From: Plasmopara viticola
Lineage: Eukaryota; Oomycota; Peronosporomycetes; Peronosporales; Peronosporaceae
Assembly: GCA_001695595.3 (NCBI GenBank)
Contig: MBPM02000034.1
Coordinates: 712,770 to 776,769 of the forward strand
Length of the DNA stretch: 64,000 bases
Direction of reading: 5' to 3'
A program made the position numbers and the translations under genes. Shown here one piece after another: positions 45,240 to 57,941 of this stretch (positions are counted from its first letter, which is position 1; each line of letters opens with the position of its first letter). The notes under the pieces were generated by a model. The model was not told the origin of the DNA and searched no databases. It was given only the letters and a program-made list of their open reading frames with translations.

Positions 45240-48200
45240 TATAAGTTTTTGTCCAAAATTGTGCTAAGAGAGCAAGAACTAGATTGCTTATGATACCACT
45301 AAGGGTATCTACCAGACTAAAAAAGCCGTTTATAGTCCTTGGCTATTGCGACTCTAACGCGTTATTACCTATCGATGAGGACGAACGTAAGCGAGTCACC
45401 TCACTATACCAATCTATAGCAATTTTTCATACCAAGTGATATGCGGTATAGCCCTTCGTCAGCGATCGCAGTTGCACCGCTATGAATGTCCAGATTGTCT
45501 GCTTCACTATAGAGCCAATTTGGAAGTGTCAGCCTAAATCGTTGATATCAGAAAAAAGACCTGAGGTATGCATATTTGTGGAGACATATGGTGCTCCAAG
45601 CAGCGGTAAACGGATCAACATGTACCCTCAATCTGAGATCTATCAGAGCGTTGATTCCGCGGCTCATGCGTCAGGTTTCTTTCAGATCCTGCTAGAGTCG
45701 GCGAGTCCATAACTTTTTCGTTATATTTGGCTTGCCAAAGGAGAAAGGCACCTTGGGCATGATACCGCGTAAGATGGTGCATTTGGCACGTCTTAATCGG
45801 GCAATAAACTGTGGAGCGATATATATATATATATATATACGATAGCTAAGTATTATAAATTTATGGAGAACGATAATGTCGGACAGGACCCACATTCGAA
45901 GGTAAACGCTGTCTAACTAATGGTAGATGTCAGCAACATACCATTCAAAGACACGCGGCCCGAAGGACAAATGCTATCGGACACACTGCGCAATATTTGC
46001 GCTATGTCACCGCATACATATACTGATAAGCATTTAATGGTCGAGCTGAAAAAGCAGTCTACGCAACCACGGGCTTTACACCCTCCAATCTGAATGGGCT
46101 GAGGAACTACAATGCTTCGCTGTCTCTTGGATACGTGAAGGTTTCAGAGATGAGTGGGAGAAACGTCTAGTAAATCTGTCCTTTATTTAAGATCAATGCT
46201 TTTTCGGACATGCGAACAAAATTAACAAATAACGCTTTCGGATGACATTGGAGGGAAGATTAATTTCAATATTTAAAGGGATTGAGAATGTTGATTAAAA
46301 CTATCCCTTCAACAAAAAAGGAAGTACTAACTAACATTTTTTCGCATCTGACTCAATTGTGGAAAGACAGTAAAACACAGGATCATGGACCAACCTGAGA
46401 CGATATCGACGCACCAAATGGATTGTGAAAGCCGTCTTGAGAGACATTATAATCAAAAGGACTTTGACCCTCAAGAGTTTATTGATGATTTCTCAACACT
46501 TCTTTGAGGCATTGCCCCGCGCTTAATGGTAATAAAGAGGTAAGAACGGGTGGCCGTACGCTTGATGATCGGGTTCGTAACAGCCAACGTATTTGTCATA
46601 GAGCTGAGAACCCGAGTTTGTTTTCTTTGATCGACCGGTAGCGCTTGAAGCTAGAAGGTTCACTTCGTGCGCCGACGCGCAGTAATCGATCCGAATGTGA
46701 ATGTCATACGTCACAAGACAAAACAATTTCAATTCCTATTCAACGCCCGGAGCTGTATGATAGAAGCCGCGGCAATTCCGCAAGGCCTAAGTTTTGATAA
46801 GTCTCGAGAATCCACAGATGATCGCGCAGTGACTGCTATTTTGAGACAAGAAGACACAGAACCGAGGCAAGAAAAGACCATCTGTGGCACTCCTTCTTTA
46901 GCGACACTTTATTGTAGAGCAAATTTTGCTGTATTTGCGCGTTTTGTATACAAAGGCTAGCGGCATTTTTTGTGTAAAGTGTGTAGTAAAGCAGAGAAGC
47001 TCTCTTGGGCGCCTGGAGTTTTTTCAAAAATTAATGCGGCTGTCATGTTTCGCAGAATTCGTAAGAACAATTTGAAAGGTTCCGGTACGACTCCTTGTGA
47101 TTTGAAATAAGAAGTCACTGGCGCTTCGTATGTATGCCGCAGTAGTTTGGTCGCACAATGGGCTAAGATAGGATGATTTCATTATCTTGATCGAACAAAA
47201 AGCTTCCAGCACGATCGTGCCAAAACCGGGACATCTCAGATATGACTCGGCTCTGTTTTCTTAAGAAGCAAGTTTTACTTTAAGCTTGCTGATGTAAATT
47301 CCATCATCTAAGGTGACTGGGGCAAGACATAACCGCTTGTTCTTCCGCAAATATCCTGAATTGTATATAGACACCTACTGCAAGCCACTTTAATCTCCGA
47401 CCTTCATACGACACCGAGTAAAACCGTTGGAAAAACGTAAATGCGTGGTTAGAAGTATGCGAATAACCGCCGTATTGTCCCGCTGGTGTTATGTCGTCCA
47501 AAGTACCGAGTATTTTATTTTATGCCACGCAAAGCACGTAGAGTGACCTCTTGAACATTCTCGTGGCGCACGAAGCAAATAAGCGTACCACTAGTGCTAC
47601 GGCCTGCATCAGCCGAGGTGAGCTTATCAAGAATAAGCTATTTTTCCTGTCAAGAGTGTGAGTAGACTTCTCAGAAAACATCGTCGGAATGGCCTCGGTC
47701 ATATTAAAACTTTCCGATCGCCTACTTTGCTACCTTTTGGTCTTTGTTATGACCAAAGCATCTTTTCAACTACATGTCAAAGAAGTATTAATAACACTCA
47801 TTAATATTTAATGCCTTACAAGTCTAAGTGGGGGGGTATATCCGGCCACTAGGTAGAACCTATTATCTGTCTTTAAAGCTGTCTTTTCTTCTGGAAGATT
47901 TTGGAAAGTTAGTAGCCCATGCTGCACATAGAACCTCTATTGAATAATAAATTGGTTTGCATTTTAGGATATTTCGATGATACCCAAGTCATTATAGTCA
48001 TTCAGATTGCAGAGTCGAAATTAAAGCATATGAATAGTAACCAGTTTAGTGACCGGTTGCCCACCGATGTATCACTGTGTGTAAGGGACTGTGCGACCCC
48101 GCGTGAGTTAAAGTGTCTACCACACACACACTTCATAAAAGTTTCAGCGTATACACCAAGGCCCAATATGACGCTTGTTCTCCAAATGTGAAATAAAATT

Positions 48201-50819
48201 CATTGAGGATCATTGGTAAAAGCTCTTGTTCTTCAATCACATCATCTAGCATAGTACTTCCCAATTACATGCGTTATGCAGTGATCATTCGTCCAAAGAC
48301 TGCTTTTTCATTAGCCCATCAATTCTATGTACTGCCTACATTAAATTTAACGTGACTTGGGTCAAACAAAATGATATTTTTATCAACCATATATGTATAT
48401 ATACTGGGTATGCGTAGCCCTGTTGCACCCCCCATCAAAACTAGAATTTCCTTATTGCCATACAATTTTAAGGTACTCCGTTTTGATTGTGTCGCATCTT
48501 ACAAGCCCGCATAACAGATTGTATGTGCCTTCAAGCTTATTAAGAATCACAGACCCATGGTCAACGACCTATTTTATTGCCATTATCTAGTGCATCGTTA
48601 AGTTTGCATTAGACAGCCTTTTTTAGACACGATCTGATCTCAAACGTCCAAATGCGACGCGGAGTTCGGCATCAGTATATTAGGTCGTTAATAATTATTA
48701 ATTTTTTGAAGAGAACACTCACCTAATTTCGCTGTATTTAAAGTGGACAACAAGCTTCATGGTCAAAAACAAGCAGTAATTAGATTAAAAAAATTGTTTC
48801 GTATCCATTAGTAGCAAATTTGAGTTTAGAATTATCTTTTTTGCTTCCCTTCTTTTGGTCTTGATGTTTTCTTTTATATATTTTGGCTTTTAGTCATTGC
48901 CCCTTATGTGTACTATGACACTACTTGCTTTCAGATTTGAGAGGGACTGACGTTATCAAGCTGCTCATCCATTTTCACCACATTGAGCTTAATCGACAAT
49001 GTAACACAAGAATTGGGTTGAGTGGTGTGCAGACTGCTGAGGCATGAACTAAATTGTCCACTTTAAGCTAGAAAATAGCATGCCGCTTCAACGTCTTGGC
49101 GTATCAGCGCGCACATTGCTAACACGTCTCCGACGTCGCAATTTATACGCTTTGCCGATAAAAGACTTTCTGGTGGTTCATCGTCGTCATTAATAGCTTA
49201 GTTCCAAGCACTGAAAATCATAGATTTAAAGAGGGCTTGTTAAGCATTCGAGACAATTGACTTTGGGCGTCCATGCTTTCTAAAAACATTGTCAAGGAAT
49301 AGCGCTGCAATTTCTAAACTAATAATATATTCGATTGAACGATTTGACTGTCGAGTCCTTAGACAAGCCAAACTTAATTGTGCTAAAATACCTCAATCCT
49401 ACCAATGTTTGATCTTATTCGGTGAGGATTTCATCTGCCAACGCACTTTGCACGTACACACATATTTGGCGAATAGTTTGGGCCACCGATAGTGGGTGCA
49501 CTTTTTTCTTTTGACTTAGATGACTGCCGAACCCTGTATCGTGAGCCTTTAAGAAATACGAGATTTCAAATCTTTGTCCCGAGAAAGACTGCTTTTGGTG
49601 GAACATGCTGCAGTTCGACAGTCTGGCATTTTTAAACAGCGGTGTAGCTATTCAGACAAGTTCTTGTCTGAGCTATCGATCTTATCATTTCCCAAAGCTA
49701 CTACGTGCAAGTCGTTTGAACATGCACACTACAAATTGGAACCAGTGCAGACGAGACCATAAATGTGACGTGAGCATGACCTCACCTCTAAATTGCACTT
49801 TGCAAAAATTCTGCAAATTGTGAGGCGACTGCGTTGCAGTCTCTTCTTTCGCATGATCTAAATAAATCACGATTTATAATGAGTCATGCAGGCAATTCCA
49901 AAGGTTTACAAGAACATGTTCTAAACAGGTAGCTCTTTGTAAAATGCTCTTGTTAATCTCGGCACTGACGACCACCGTAATGTAGCAGATTGCTCGCTCT
50001 CGCTCGTCGGCACCTGTTTGAAGCAAAATTTGACGCGTCACAGACGACACTGGACAATAATTCCGACTCCAACAAGGCTAAAAACGACATCTGTAAGTAA
50101 TCGTCAAACTTAATGCGCACCTGATCAGCTATGATCAGGGTCGCATTAGTGGCCATCTCTTTAAGCAAATATGACTTCTGAATATTGCATTTCGGTCCCT
50201 TTGAATATCACGACCTCCACGTAAGCGAGCCAATCATACACATACTGGGCTATAGGTACTAATTTACAACACTTTACTTTCGGTTAATTAAAACAATTGC
50301 TGCAATGTCTCACACTGACGTTCTGTACAACTTTTTGGGGTCAATTATGTTTGGCAATTTAAAATTTAGTCCACTGACACGATGCTAATTTAAACAATTC
50401 TGGTACAGAAGCTATTTGCGCGATCATGTCATATAAATGTAAAAAAATCGTTTAAACCGAGTAATAGCTACAATTGTAGCGGATTGTCTCCGCACACTCT
50501 CCATATTGCATTTGGAGCTAGATCCATGGTTTTATTGCATGTGTAGGCAGGATATGTGACGCGCGTCACTTTCTAGACGCGCGTCGACGTTCCTCTATCT
50601 GATTGGCTGATATTTGGCATGCAACCCGTACCCAGCCAATCACGAGCCATAGTGGTCGGGGGGTCTCCGCCTCCCGCCGATAATGAATTATAGTTGAATT
50701 TGCTACCTTCGAGCAACGCGTAGGACAGTAACGGGCTTTAGGCTTACAATGATTTATATTGAGTTTGTAGAAAGACTGCAATAAGAGCAATAGTATAGGA
50801 TGAGATCTTGATGGATTGA
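45240..50819. other. AT-rich gene desert
   Basis: No ORF above 100 codons and no recognised motif. A (TA)n microsatellite lies at about 45821-45839. At 50556-50569 there is a perfect 14-bp palindrome (GTGACGCGCGTCAC) followed by a second GACGCGCGTC, in a GC-rich patch that also has a GATTGGCTG / CAGCCAATC inverted pair (about 50600-50642). A 40-codon ORF at about 46385-46507 reads well but is too short to support. Confidence 0.45.
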
Positions 50820-51256
50820 ATGACATATAGTGAATGCATAAAACAAGTCGTAAAGGCTAAACTTTTTCTCTTAATTTTTTGCTGAGTAACAAAACTTCTC
50901 AGCAAAAAAATTAAGAGAAAAAGCTTACTGTTTTGCCGTAAATGTACTCAAACAAATTTGTAACCTTTCATACTCAATTTAGATTCGTAAATGCGCTTAA
51001 AGTAAGCTTACAATAAATTGGAACATTTACTTTAATCATCCGACACCATATTGAAACGGGATGACATATAAAAAATGCATAAGTCAAATTGTAAAAAGCT
51101 ATATACTTTCTTTCAAGAAAATTTGATGAAGTGAATATGTACTCAAACACAATTGTAGACTTTAATATTCATTTCAAATTTGAAATGTGCATACAGTGAA
51201 TTTATAATAATCTGTGGCGTTTGCTATAACATTTAATGCCATATTGCAACAGGCTG
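50820..51256. repeat. diverged tandem duplication, period 241 bp
   Basis: Unit 1 (50820-51060) and unit 2 (51061-51256) both begin ATGACATATA..AATGCATAA and share GTACTCAAACA, TTTGTAAC/ATTGTAGAC, the ACAATAAA / ATAATAA block and the ending CCATATTG-AAC-GG. A partial earlier unit may precede them (GGCTTACAATGATTTATATT at about 50740). Divergence is moderate. No coding function is seen. Confidence 0.65.
50862..50923. repeat. 25-bp hairpin inside tandem unit 1
   Basis: CTTTTTCTCTTAATTTTTT then GCTGAG pairs with CTCAGC and its A-rich continuation, interrupted only by one extra A; the loop is TAACAAAACTT. The matching place in unit 2 lacks this palindrome, so it arose after or was lost following the duplication. 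Confidence 0.8.
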
Positions 51257-53894
51257 ACCGTGAAAGTTGCTAAAATTTCTGTAAAGTGTAAATACTAATA
51301 TTACGTGATCTTCCGGTGCAAGCCAATCCCTTCGTTTGCGCCAGTATCAGCACCTAACGCGAAGTGCTTTGAGTCGCCGCGACAGCATGTGTAAAAGTAA
51401 GATAAAACAGAATTAATCAAAATTAGCCAATGTTACAGTTATATTTTTGGCCAGTGAGAGAACTAAAATCTAATAGAGCCATGAGTCTTAGCCAATGAAA
51501 AAGCCGAAATTGCGCCACGCGAAAAAAAATACATTCGTGAAACAGATTTAGCTAAGGCAAGTTTAGAAAACAGGTTACATTCACCAGTAGAACTGGGCCG
51601 TAAAGAGCCTTTATAAGCAAAATTCGTTTTACACTCCTTTCCATTAGGCATACAAGCACAAAAAAAGCTATGTATACGGAGAAGCCAATCGCTGTTCTCA
51701 CTGCGGTCGTAAAGCTTATGATTCGTTTTGCTTGACATTACTTTGCGTTCATTTCTCAGCCTACTCGGCCTAGTCTGGTTCTGAGGTCGTGTATTCATGC
51801 GTATGCGGTCAAAATCTGACGTGGAGACTATAAAAAGATTCAAGCTTGAGTAATTCATTTCAATGCTTGTCGTTTTTTTGTCCTACCTTTCATTCAAAAA
51901 AGTGGAAGTTTGCTTCTGCGATTATGGTAAGATTATATCTCTTAGCGATATTCTTCGAATTATCTCAGCATACACACCGGTATAAAAAACAATAAGGCGC
52001 TTGCCTGTTACGGACTAGTGCTCATGCTGTATCCAGCATTATTTTTCGACAAAAGGCCGGATATTTAGTTCAGCGTTTTGCAGGTGCAAATACATCCCAT
52101 TCAAACAGACTTAGATTGCATTCAATTAAAGTAAATCGAGTCTCACTAGATCCTGTCATGACTTTGATCCCATTTGCTGGATACAACGATGGCAGCGAAG
52201 AACGCTGTGAGTCAGTCTGATCAGTAGCGATGGCTAAGCCAGCTTCAAAAAGGTTAATTCGTACCCGACCATGCATCCGCTCCATTGGCGATTTTTACGC
52301 TTACATCAAATGCTGCGCATGCGCCTCGGGTTGTGAGTCACCCGTGAGATCCTTCAACACTGGAGTACCTGCAAATGTTTCCAGCTTATCCACAACAGAG
52401 TCTACGTTATTATTGTTTGACTCTGCTCAGTGGTCGGCAAATAATTTGCATTTTGCGCATTAAAGAAGATCAAGAGTGTCGTGAACACACACACTTCAAC
52501 TAAGCGGCGAATCAGCACTAATAGCAGCGATATTGTCAAACGGCTTCACAAGACGGAAGTAATCACCTATCTTGCATCAATAGACTTTGTTATTCATATA
52601 ATGCCGTATATCCATGCACATAACTGCCCCGCGAGAGAGTAATAATGATCTGAACAACGAAAACAACGAGGAAGTGAATGATTTTTCATGATCGTACTCC
52701 GGCGGATCAAGTTGTGGCGCTAAGCATATACCTCAGCTGGGTTGCACGCCACTTGGACTTTTTAAGAGTCACTCATTGAGCACGATTTAAAAAGTAATAA
52801 TTTTCAAACGAGTTATTGCTTCAGCGTGACTTCACAGCATGTACGTGTGTTCTTCTAGTACCACATCAAATTTTCGTTGAGATTCTCGCGCGACGTTCTA
52901 AGAAGCCTAAAGACAGGAACTATCTGGAAATATTGTCTTGCACTGTTAATATCACGGCTTTATTTGAAAGCTGTTCTGGATTTGAGTGAGTTTCTGGGGT
53001 ATTCTAGCCAAAACGTCAACAACTTACGATGAATTTCTACACGCCGTGAGCTTTATTACACCTTACTCGCGTAATGAGTCGGAGACATCTCAACTCTCGA
53101 CTTCACTATAATATAAGTCTGCGGCTAAAACTAAAGAACCAAGCTTGACTATCAACACAGCAGCCAAGTCAGCTTTATTTAAAAAACGAAGTCAGCAAAG
53201 AATACACTATCCGTACTTTCTGCCGAGCATTTCGATAGCCAGAGCGCAAAATCAGACTTATAAATAGCTAACAGCGTGTTAGCATCGACAAAGCAGGCAA
53301 TGGTGCTTTCTCATTCGATAAAATTCAAATCGTTTACTTTTCCTTTTTGCACTGATACACGCTGTTGCACTTGTAAAATTGAGATAATAAGATCTTACCA
53401 TTGCATGAATTAGAAGCTTTTCTCTCTTTCAAGTCTTGGACAGAGTGACTTACATGCCATTTTGCATGTACGAGGATTAGATCAGTGTCGCTACTGAGGA
53501 TCTCATGACTGTGGGAGTAGCTAGCTAATTGTCCAGCAGCACAACGGCACATCAGTCAAAACTTTTGGCTTTCCTGTCTCACGTTTTGCCGCTAAGTCAA
53601 ACTGCAAACATTATCACTTCTTTATAGGCGAAAAGAGTTCTCAGCTTTCTAATCCATTTTACAAACCCCGAGGAAAATAATCATGTTGTGCTTCTCTCAA
53701 ATTTTCGGTCGAAACGACTTAGGTGTGAATTCACTAGAGTTGCTACCAGATGCAGCGAGACGGCAGAAGCTTTTGTCGAATAAGAAGCGTGACTTCTGAT
53801 CTCCGACCTTCGATTCAAATTTTAAATCAATACAAGTCGCAATTCATTCTCTACCGACTCCAAGATTTAAACCACCTAATCTGAATTTTTTCTT
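51257..53894. other. gene desert
   Basis: Only short unrecognised ORFs (largest minus 51463-51858, 131 codons, no domain seen). Confidence 0.4.
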
Positions 53895-54281
53895 TCAAGA
53901 TACGAGCCTTACTCCAATCAGTTTATCGATTAAGACCACTGTGAAACAAACTGGATCTGTGTAATTCGGACACGCTCTTTCTTGCAAAGACATAAGACCT
54001 TTAAAGGTTACACAAGATGAAATTCTTCTAAAGTTCACTGTCTCCGGACACCGTCGTGTTACACTTCTCAAAAATACGTACAGCAAACTAATGACAAAGT
54101 TCACACTAATCCAGCGATCAATTATCTTCGCTACATGAGTTGAAACATTGACTGCTGAAGCGCTCGGGGCACTTTTTATCTTTTTCGTTGCCTGATACCA
54201 AAAACTGATAGATTTACCAAATCGATTTGACTTGGCAAATTTCTTTAGCACCTTGGAAATTTTTTGACGAGGAGTTACCAT
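53895..54281 (-). CDS. doubtful hypothetical ORF, 128 residues
   Basis: This ORF starts with ATG (MVTPRQKISKVLKKFAK) and has no overlapping longer frame. It has a basic N-terminus and one moderately hydrophobic stretch (ISVNFVISLLYVFL). There are no introns, no family resemblance and no neighbours to support it. It may be chance or a decayed fragment. Confidence 0.2.
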   Translation of the reverse strand: MVTPRQKISKVLKKFAKSNRFGKSISFWYQATKKIKSAPSASAVNVSTHVAKIIDRWISVNFVISLLYVFLRSVTRRCPETVNFRRISSCVTFKGLMSLQERACPNYTDPVCFTVVLIDKLIGVRLVS

Positions 54282-55218
54282 TTGTCGCTGAGGTGAGCAG
54301 CCTTTGGCGTAGAGACAGCTTCATTGTCCACCCAATTCGACATGCTTAAACTGACACACCGCGAGACATTCTGCATAGCTGCCTATTTGTTCCCAATTGT
54401 ATGAACAATCTGACGACCAATCAAATCGGCAGATGGAAGATCAACTTCTATCTCCCCCGCCAAATTGAATTGAAGCGGTGTCTCCGAAACACTTGCCGAT
54501 ATCATGCATACTGAAATGTGTGACAAATATTTTTATAGAGATGAAGTGCTTGCCGTAATTGCTATAGCGCATTTAGCCGTCCTTGACAAAATCAAAGGCA
54601 TATTGCATAAATAGTCTACTTACCAACTTTTTTGCAAGCAATGCTCTCGTGCATATTTTGATCCATTAAAACTATAATATATTGCCAGCAGTCGAACTCC
54701 GAACGAGTGAATGTTTTTTCGTGTACATCCTCTGCGCAAGATCTCATCGCAGTCTTTGCTGAATATTACGTAGCACATAATATGTATTTTCACATTCTGG
54801 CCTTGCTTTAATTCTTCGTCAAGTTGCAAAAATTTGTGTCCACATTGGCATGCACCAACAGAAACAGAGGCGTTTTTATTGCTAAATATTGTCAAGCAAG
54901 TTTTAAAAAAATAAACAAGAGCATCCTATAGTGTTGTATAGACTGGTATGATGGAAAGCCTTCTCTCGACATTCTCAAAAATCGGAAATGCTTATGGTTA
55001 TTTACCTTTCATACGATAGAGCTCTTATGATCTTTGCAGAAACATTTCAGTTTTGGCGCATTGTGTCGAGACAATAGTGCTACTTTAAAAGCTGAAATAA
55101 AGCCAGAAAAATTACCATTTTAAATGTCTGCACATTTTCTCTTGTCATAAGATTAAAACCGTATCATTTTTTTTGGAGCTACTGTATACCACAGGATTAA
55201 GCGTATGGCGTAAGTAGT
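54282..55218. other. gene desert
   Basis: No supported gene. One 91-codon minus-strand ORF at 54620-54895 has no recognised motif. Confidence 0.4.
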
Positions 55219-55541
55219 AATTGTATTGTATTGTATTACGTTATCGCGTTGCCAAGTTATGCACGTGCTAGGCTCTATGGCTAGTCCACGGCATAGAGTG
55301 GTGTCCGCATACGTCGAGTCTCGTTCGGCGGGCAGTGCAGCCAGCACCGAGGCCGTGAGGGTCTTCCATTATTTTGTGTACTTCTGACTTGGTAAGAGCC
55401 CAGGTGGCGCCCTGGTGCTGGAGACCGTCGCGTCGAGGGTGAGACTCGTTAGAGACCTGCAGATGCCCGAGAGCACCTGCCCGAAGCGCGCGAGCATTTA
55501 GCCCCCGCGCTTGGAAGGAGGGCGTCACCCCAACCTTTTCC
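55219..55541 (-). repeat. SINE-like repeat, copy 2
   Basis: This is the reverse-oriented partner of 44922-45239. On the minus strand it begins GGAAAAGGTTGGGGTGACGCC and ends with a pentamer tail ACAATACAATACAATT. Shared body blocks include GCTCGCGCGCTTCGGGCAGG and CACGTGCATAACTTGGCAAC. The tail unit differs (ACAAT here, ACATT in copy 1). Confidence 0.65.
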
Positions 55542-57187
55542 GAAAAGTAAGTAGTAATGCTTATCTTTAAGTGGGTAATAACAAAAAGAATGCACTTTTC
55601 TCGACTTGTTGGATTTTTTGCTCAAAACCTTCAATTAAGTACATATCGCTATATCTAATAGGTAAAGGTCCCTCTTTAAAGGAATTTCTAACCTTTTTGT
55701 AGCCTTGTTTTGAGTAAGGCTCTGTGTAAACTTATCACATTTACAGTTTTTAATTATATGCCATGACCACAACTACAGCGTCTTCGCCACTTTTGTGACG
55801 ATTTATCGGCACTTTTGAGCTTGCAACATGTTCACATATATCTGCATTCACAGGGTCAATTATTTGCCACAGGCAGTAGTGTCAGCTAATGAAGGCACAA
55901 GAAACTTTTCCTTTGATAACCAGCTTGAAACGTTATAGTACTATTTTCTTTAAATGATGAAAAGTCGCTGAAGGAAAAGTCCGCGACTTCTGGAATAGAA
56001 AGATTTTCTTATGTCCCAACTCGACAAGAATAGTCAGATTGTTGCTTAGCTGAGAACGCTCTTAAAACAGACAAAAGAGTATAACGAACTATCTCGAGCG
56101 TAAATACCAACGAGTTCAGATTTCAAAGTATCTAAGAGGTGCATCAGCGATAAAAGCTTGAATTGGAAGCTTATAATTCCCGAACGAAACAAGGTGAAAA
56201 GTAGGCGAGCACCCTGGACCTCTACTTCGCTCTATGTGGAGTTTTAGCGTCCACAATGAAAGATATATGTTAGTGTTACTTATAAGGAACAGAATGCAAA
56301 GGGCTTAGAGGGCGTTACCTATTGTTGTTCTAAGCAAGAAACGGGACGCTATGTAAAGCCAGCTTATCATTGAAGCTGAAAAAAATGGTGGTCTTTGGTG
56401 CATGACAGAAATTCCGTCAGCAGGTAGACTGCTTCAACTATTGAGCTGTTCCGTAAAATTCTAAAATGGACAAGGTATCCGCCGAACTAAGGAGCAAATT
56501 TTTTGGTTGCCTATAATGAGATTAAATAGAGCTGAAAAGGTAAACATTTATTCGATAAATCAATCGTTTGATTGATCTATCAATGTAGCCGATTGCAAGA
56601 TATTATTGTGACTTAATGATCACTTAATGGTCACACACCACATATTGTGCAGGCCCTCTGCGCATGGTGCAGCGTGACTCTTTACAACTTTCAGGACTTC
56701 ATACTTCCACGAGCACAAAGGTGGAGTGTTTTGACACTACTCAACTATACTACTGGCTTTTATGGGACGAAGAGGCAGCTGCGTATTGGTGCTAAATGGT
56801 CGTTAAGCATCTTGGTCTTTGAGCCTTGTGAGTACAGCTTACGCTACATGGTCCACGCTGCCCAAGCTTTGGTGGCCGCGGCGAAAGCGTATACTCTAGA
56901 TTCAAGGCCGATTTCGCCCAGATTTGAAAGCTTTAATTTTTTCTGACCAAGATTGAAAAATGTTTGCTTAACTGGGCACAATCAGGTGCGCGTTGCGTTT
57001 ATTTCGCTTACTTGGGAAGCCTGATTAAAGTCTCGACACTCATCGTTGTAGCTCCTTTGTCGGAGGGATTTGCGTCTTAGATTTACGCAAAGAAGCCACT
57101 GGTAGCAACGCTTCTTTTATTAAAGTTCGAGCTCGATTGCAAGCAAAAAATCGCACGAATACCAACTAGCTGTAGAAGGCAAGAGCC
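55542..57187. other. gene desert
   Basis: No recognised gene. The longest ORF (plus 56647-56946, 99 codons) starts with a non-ATG codon and shows no domain. Confidence 0.4.
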
Positions 57188-57514
57188 TTGATGATCGAGA
57201 AATTACTTTCCGAACAAGAATGTGACTATTGGCACAGATGGCCAAAGAATAGGTCCACTTTGCTTCGAACTTCTTCGAGTGCAGGAAACGACATAAAATA
57301 CGATTCATATCGCTTTTCACCAGGAGTACAGCTCCAAATAGGTTTGCTTTGTCAGAATACCGTGGATGAACACATTCTTGGCGTACAGAATGGTGTCAAC
57401 GAATTGGCTGACTTGGGTTCTGTTTATAATGTTACCAAGCAAAGCAATACTCGCAGCTACGGCTGCGGCAAGCAAGGGCACTTGAGATATCTTGTTCTGA
57501 AGGGAGTCGCTTAA
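57188..57514 (+). pseudogene. possible gag-like fragment
   Basis: This 108-codon open frame starts from ATG (MMIEKLLSEQECDYW) and ends near YGCGKQGHLRY, which resembles part of a CCHC knuckle (C-G-x-x-GH) lacking other ligands. It could be a remnant of a retroelement gag. A two-copy 33-bp tandem repeat (TTGGCAGAAG...) follows at about 57551-57606. Evidence is weak. Confidence 0.25.
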
Positions 57515-57760
57515 GTGGATCTATATCTCGCTCAAGGATTTGGATGGTCATTGGCAGAAGCCGTGTCCTTATACGCCGATGTATTGGCAGAAGTCGTACC
57601 CTTATGTACAGGATAAAACCCACACACTACCATAGGATTTATTTACCCAGTTGAATAATATTCCTATCATGGGTGCATGGGCTTCATGCAGTACGAAAAA
57701 GCAAAATTAGCAGGGGTGATTTGATGTTTTTACACGCAAGTGTACGGGTTATTAAATTAA

Positions 57761-57836
57761 GGGAGTGTCTATAGCTACACCGCCCCCTGCCTAGAGCTAC
57801 ACCCCCCTCTTTATGTTGACCAATCAAAGTACAGCT
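57761..57836 (+). repeat. left TIR of MULE
   Basis: This 76-bp arm carries a 22-bp insertion relative to the right arm. The insertion partly repeats the CTATAGCTACACC block as CTAGAGCTACACC, so it is a small tandem duplication. Confidence 0.9.
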
Positions 57837-57941
57837 TCATTTCCTCAGTCACCGCTTTTTCACAAATTTATAAGCGCCGGCAGATATTCCTGCCAAACCA
57901 ATTTCTCAGATTATTTGTCATTGCTTTACCACGTGACCACT

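Noticed and set aside
45821..45839. TA repeat as an element end or origin
   Set aside because: Simple microsatellite with no associated structure.
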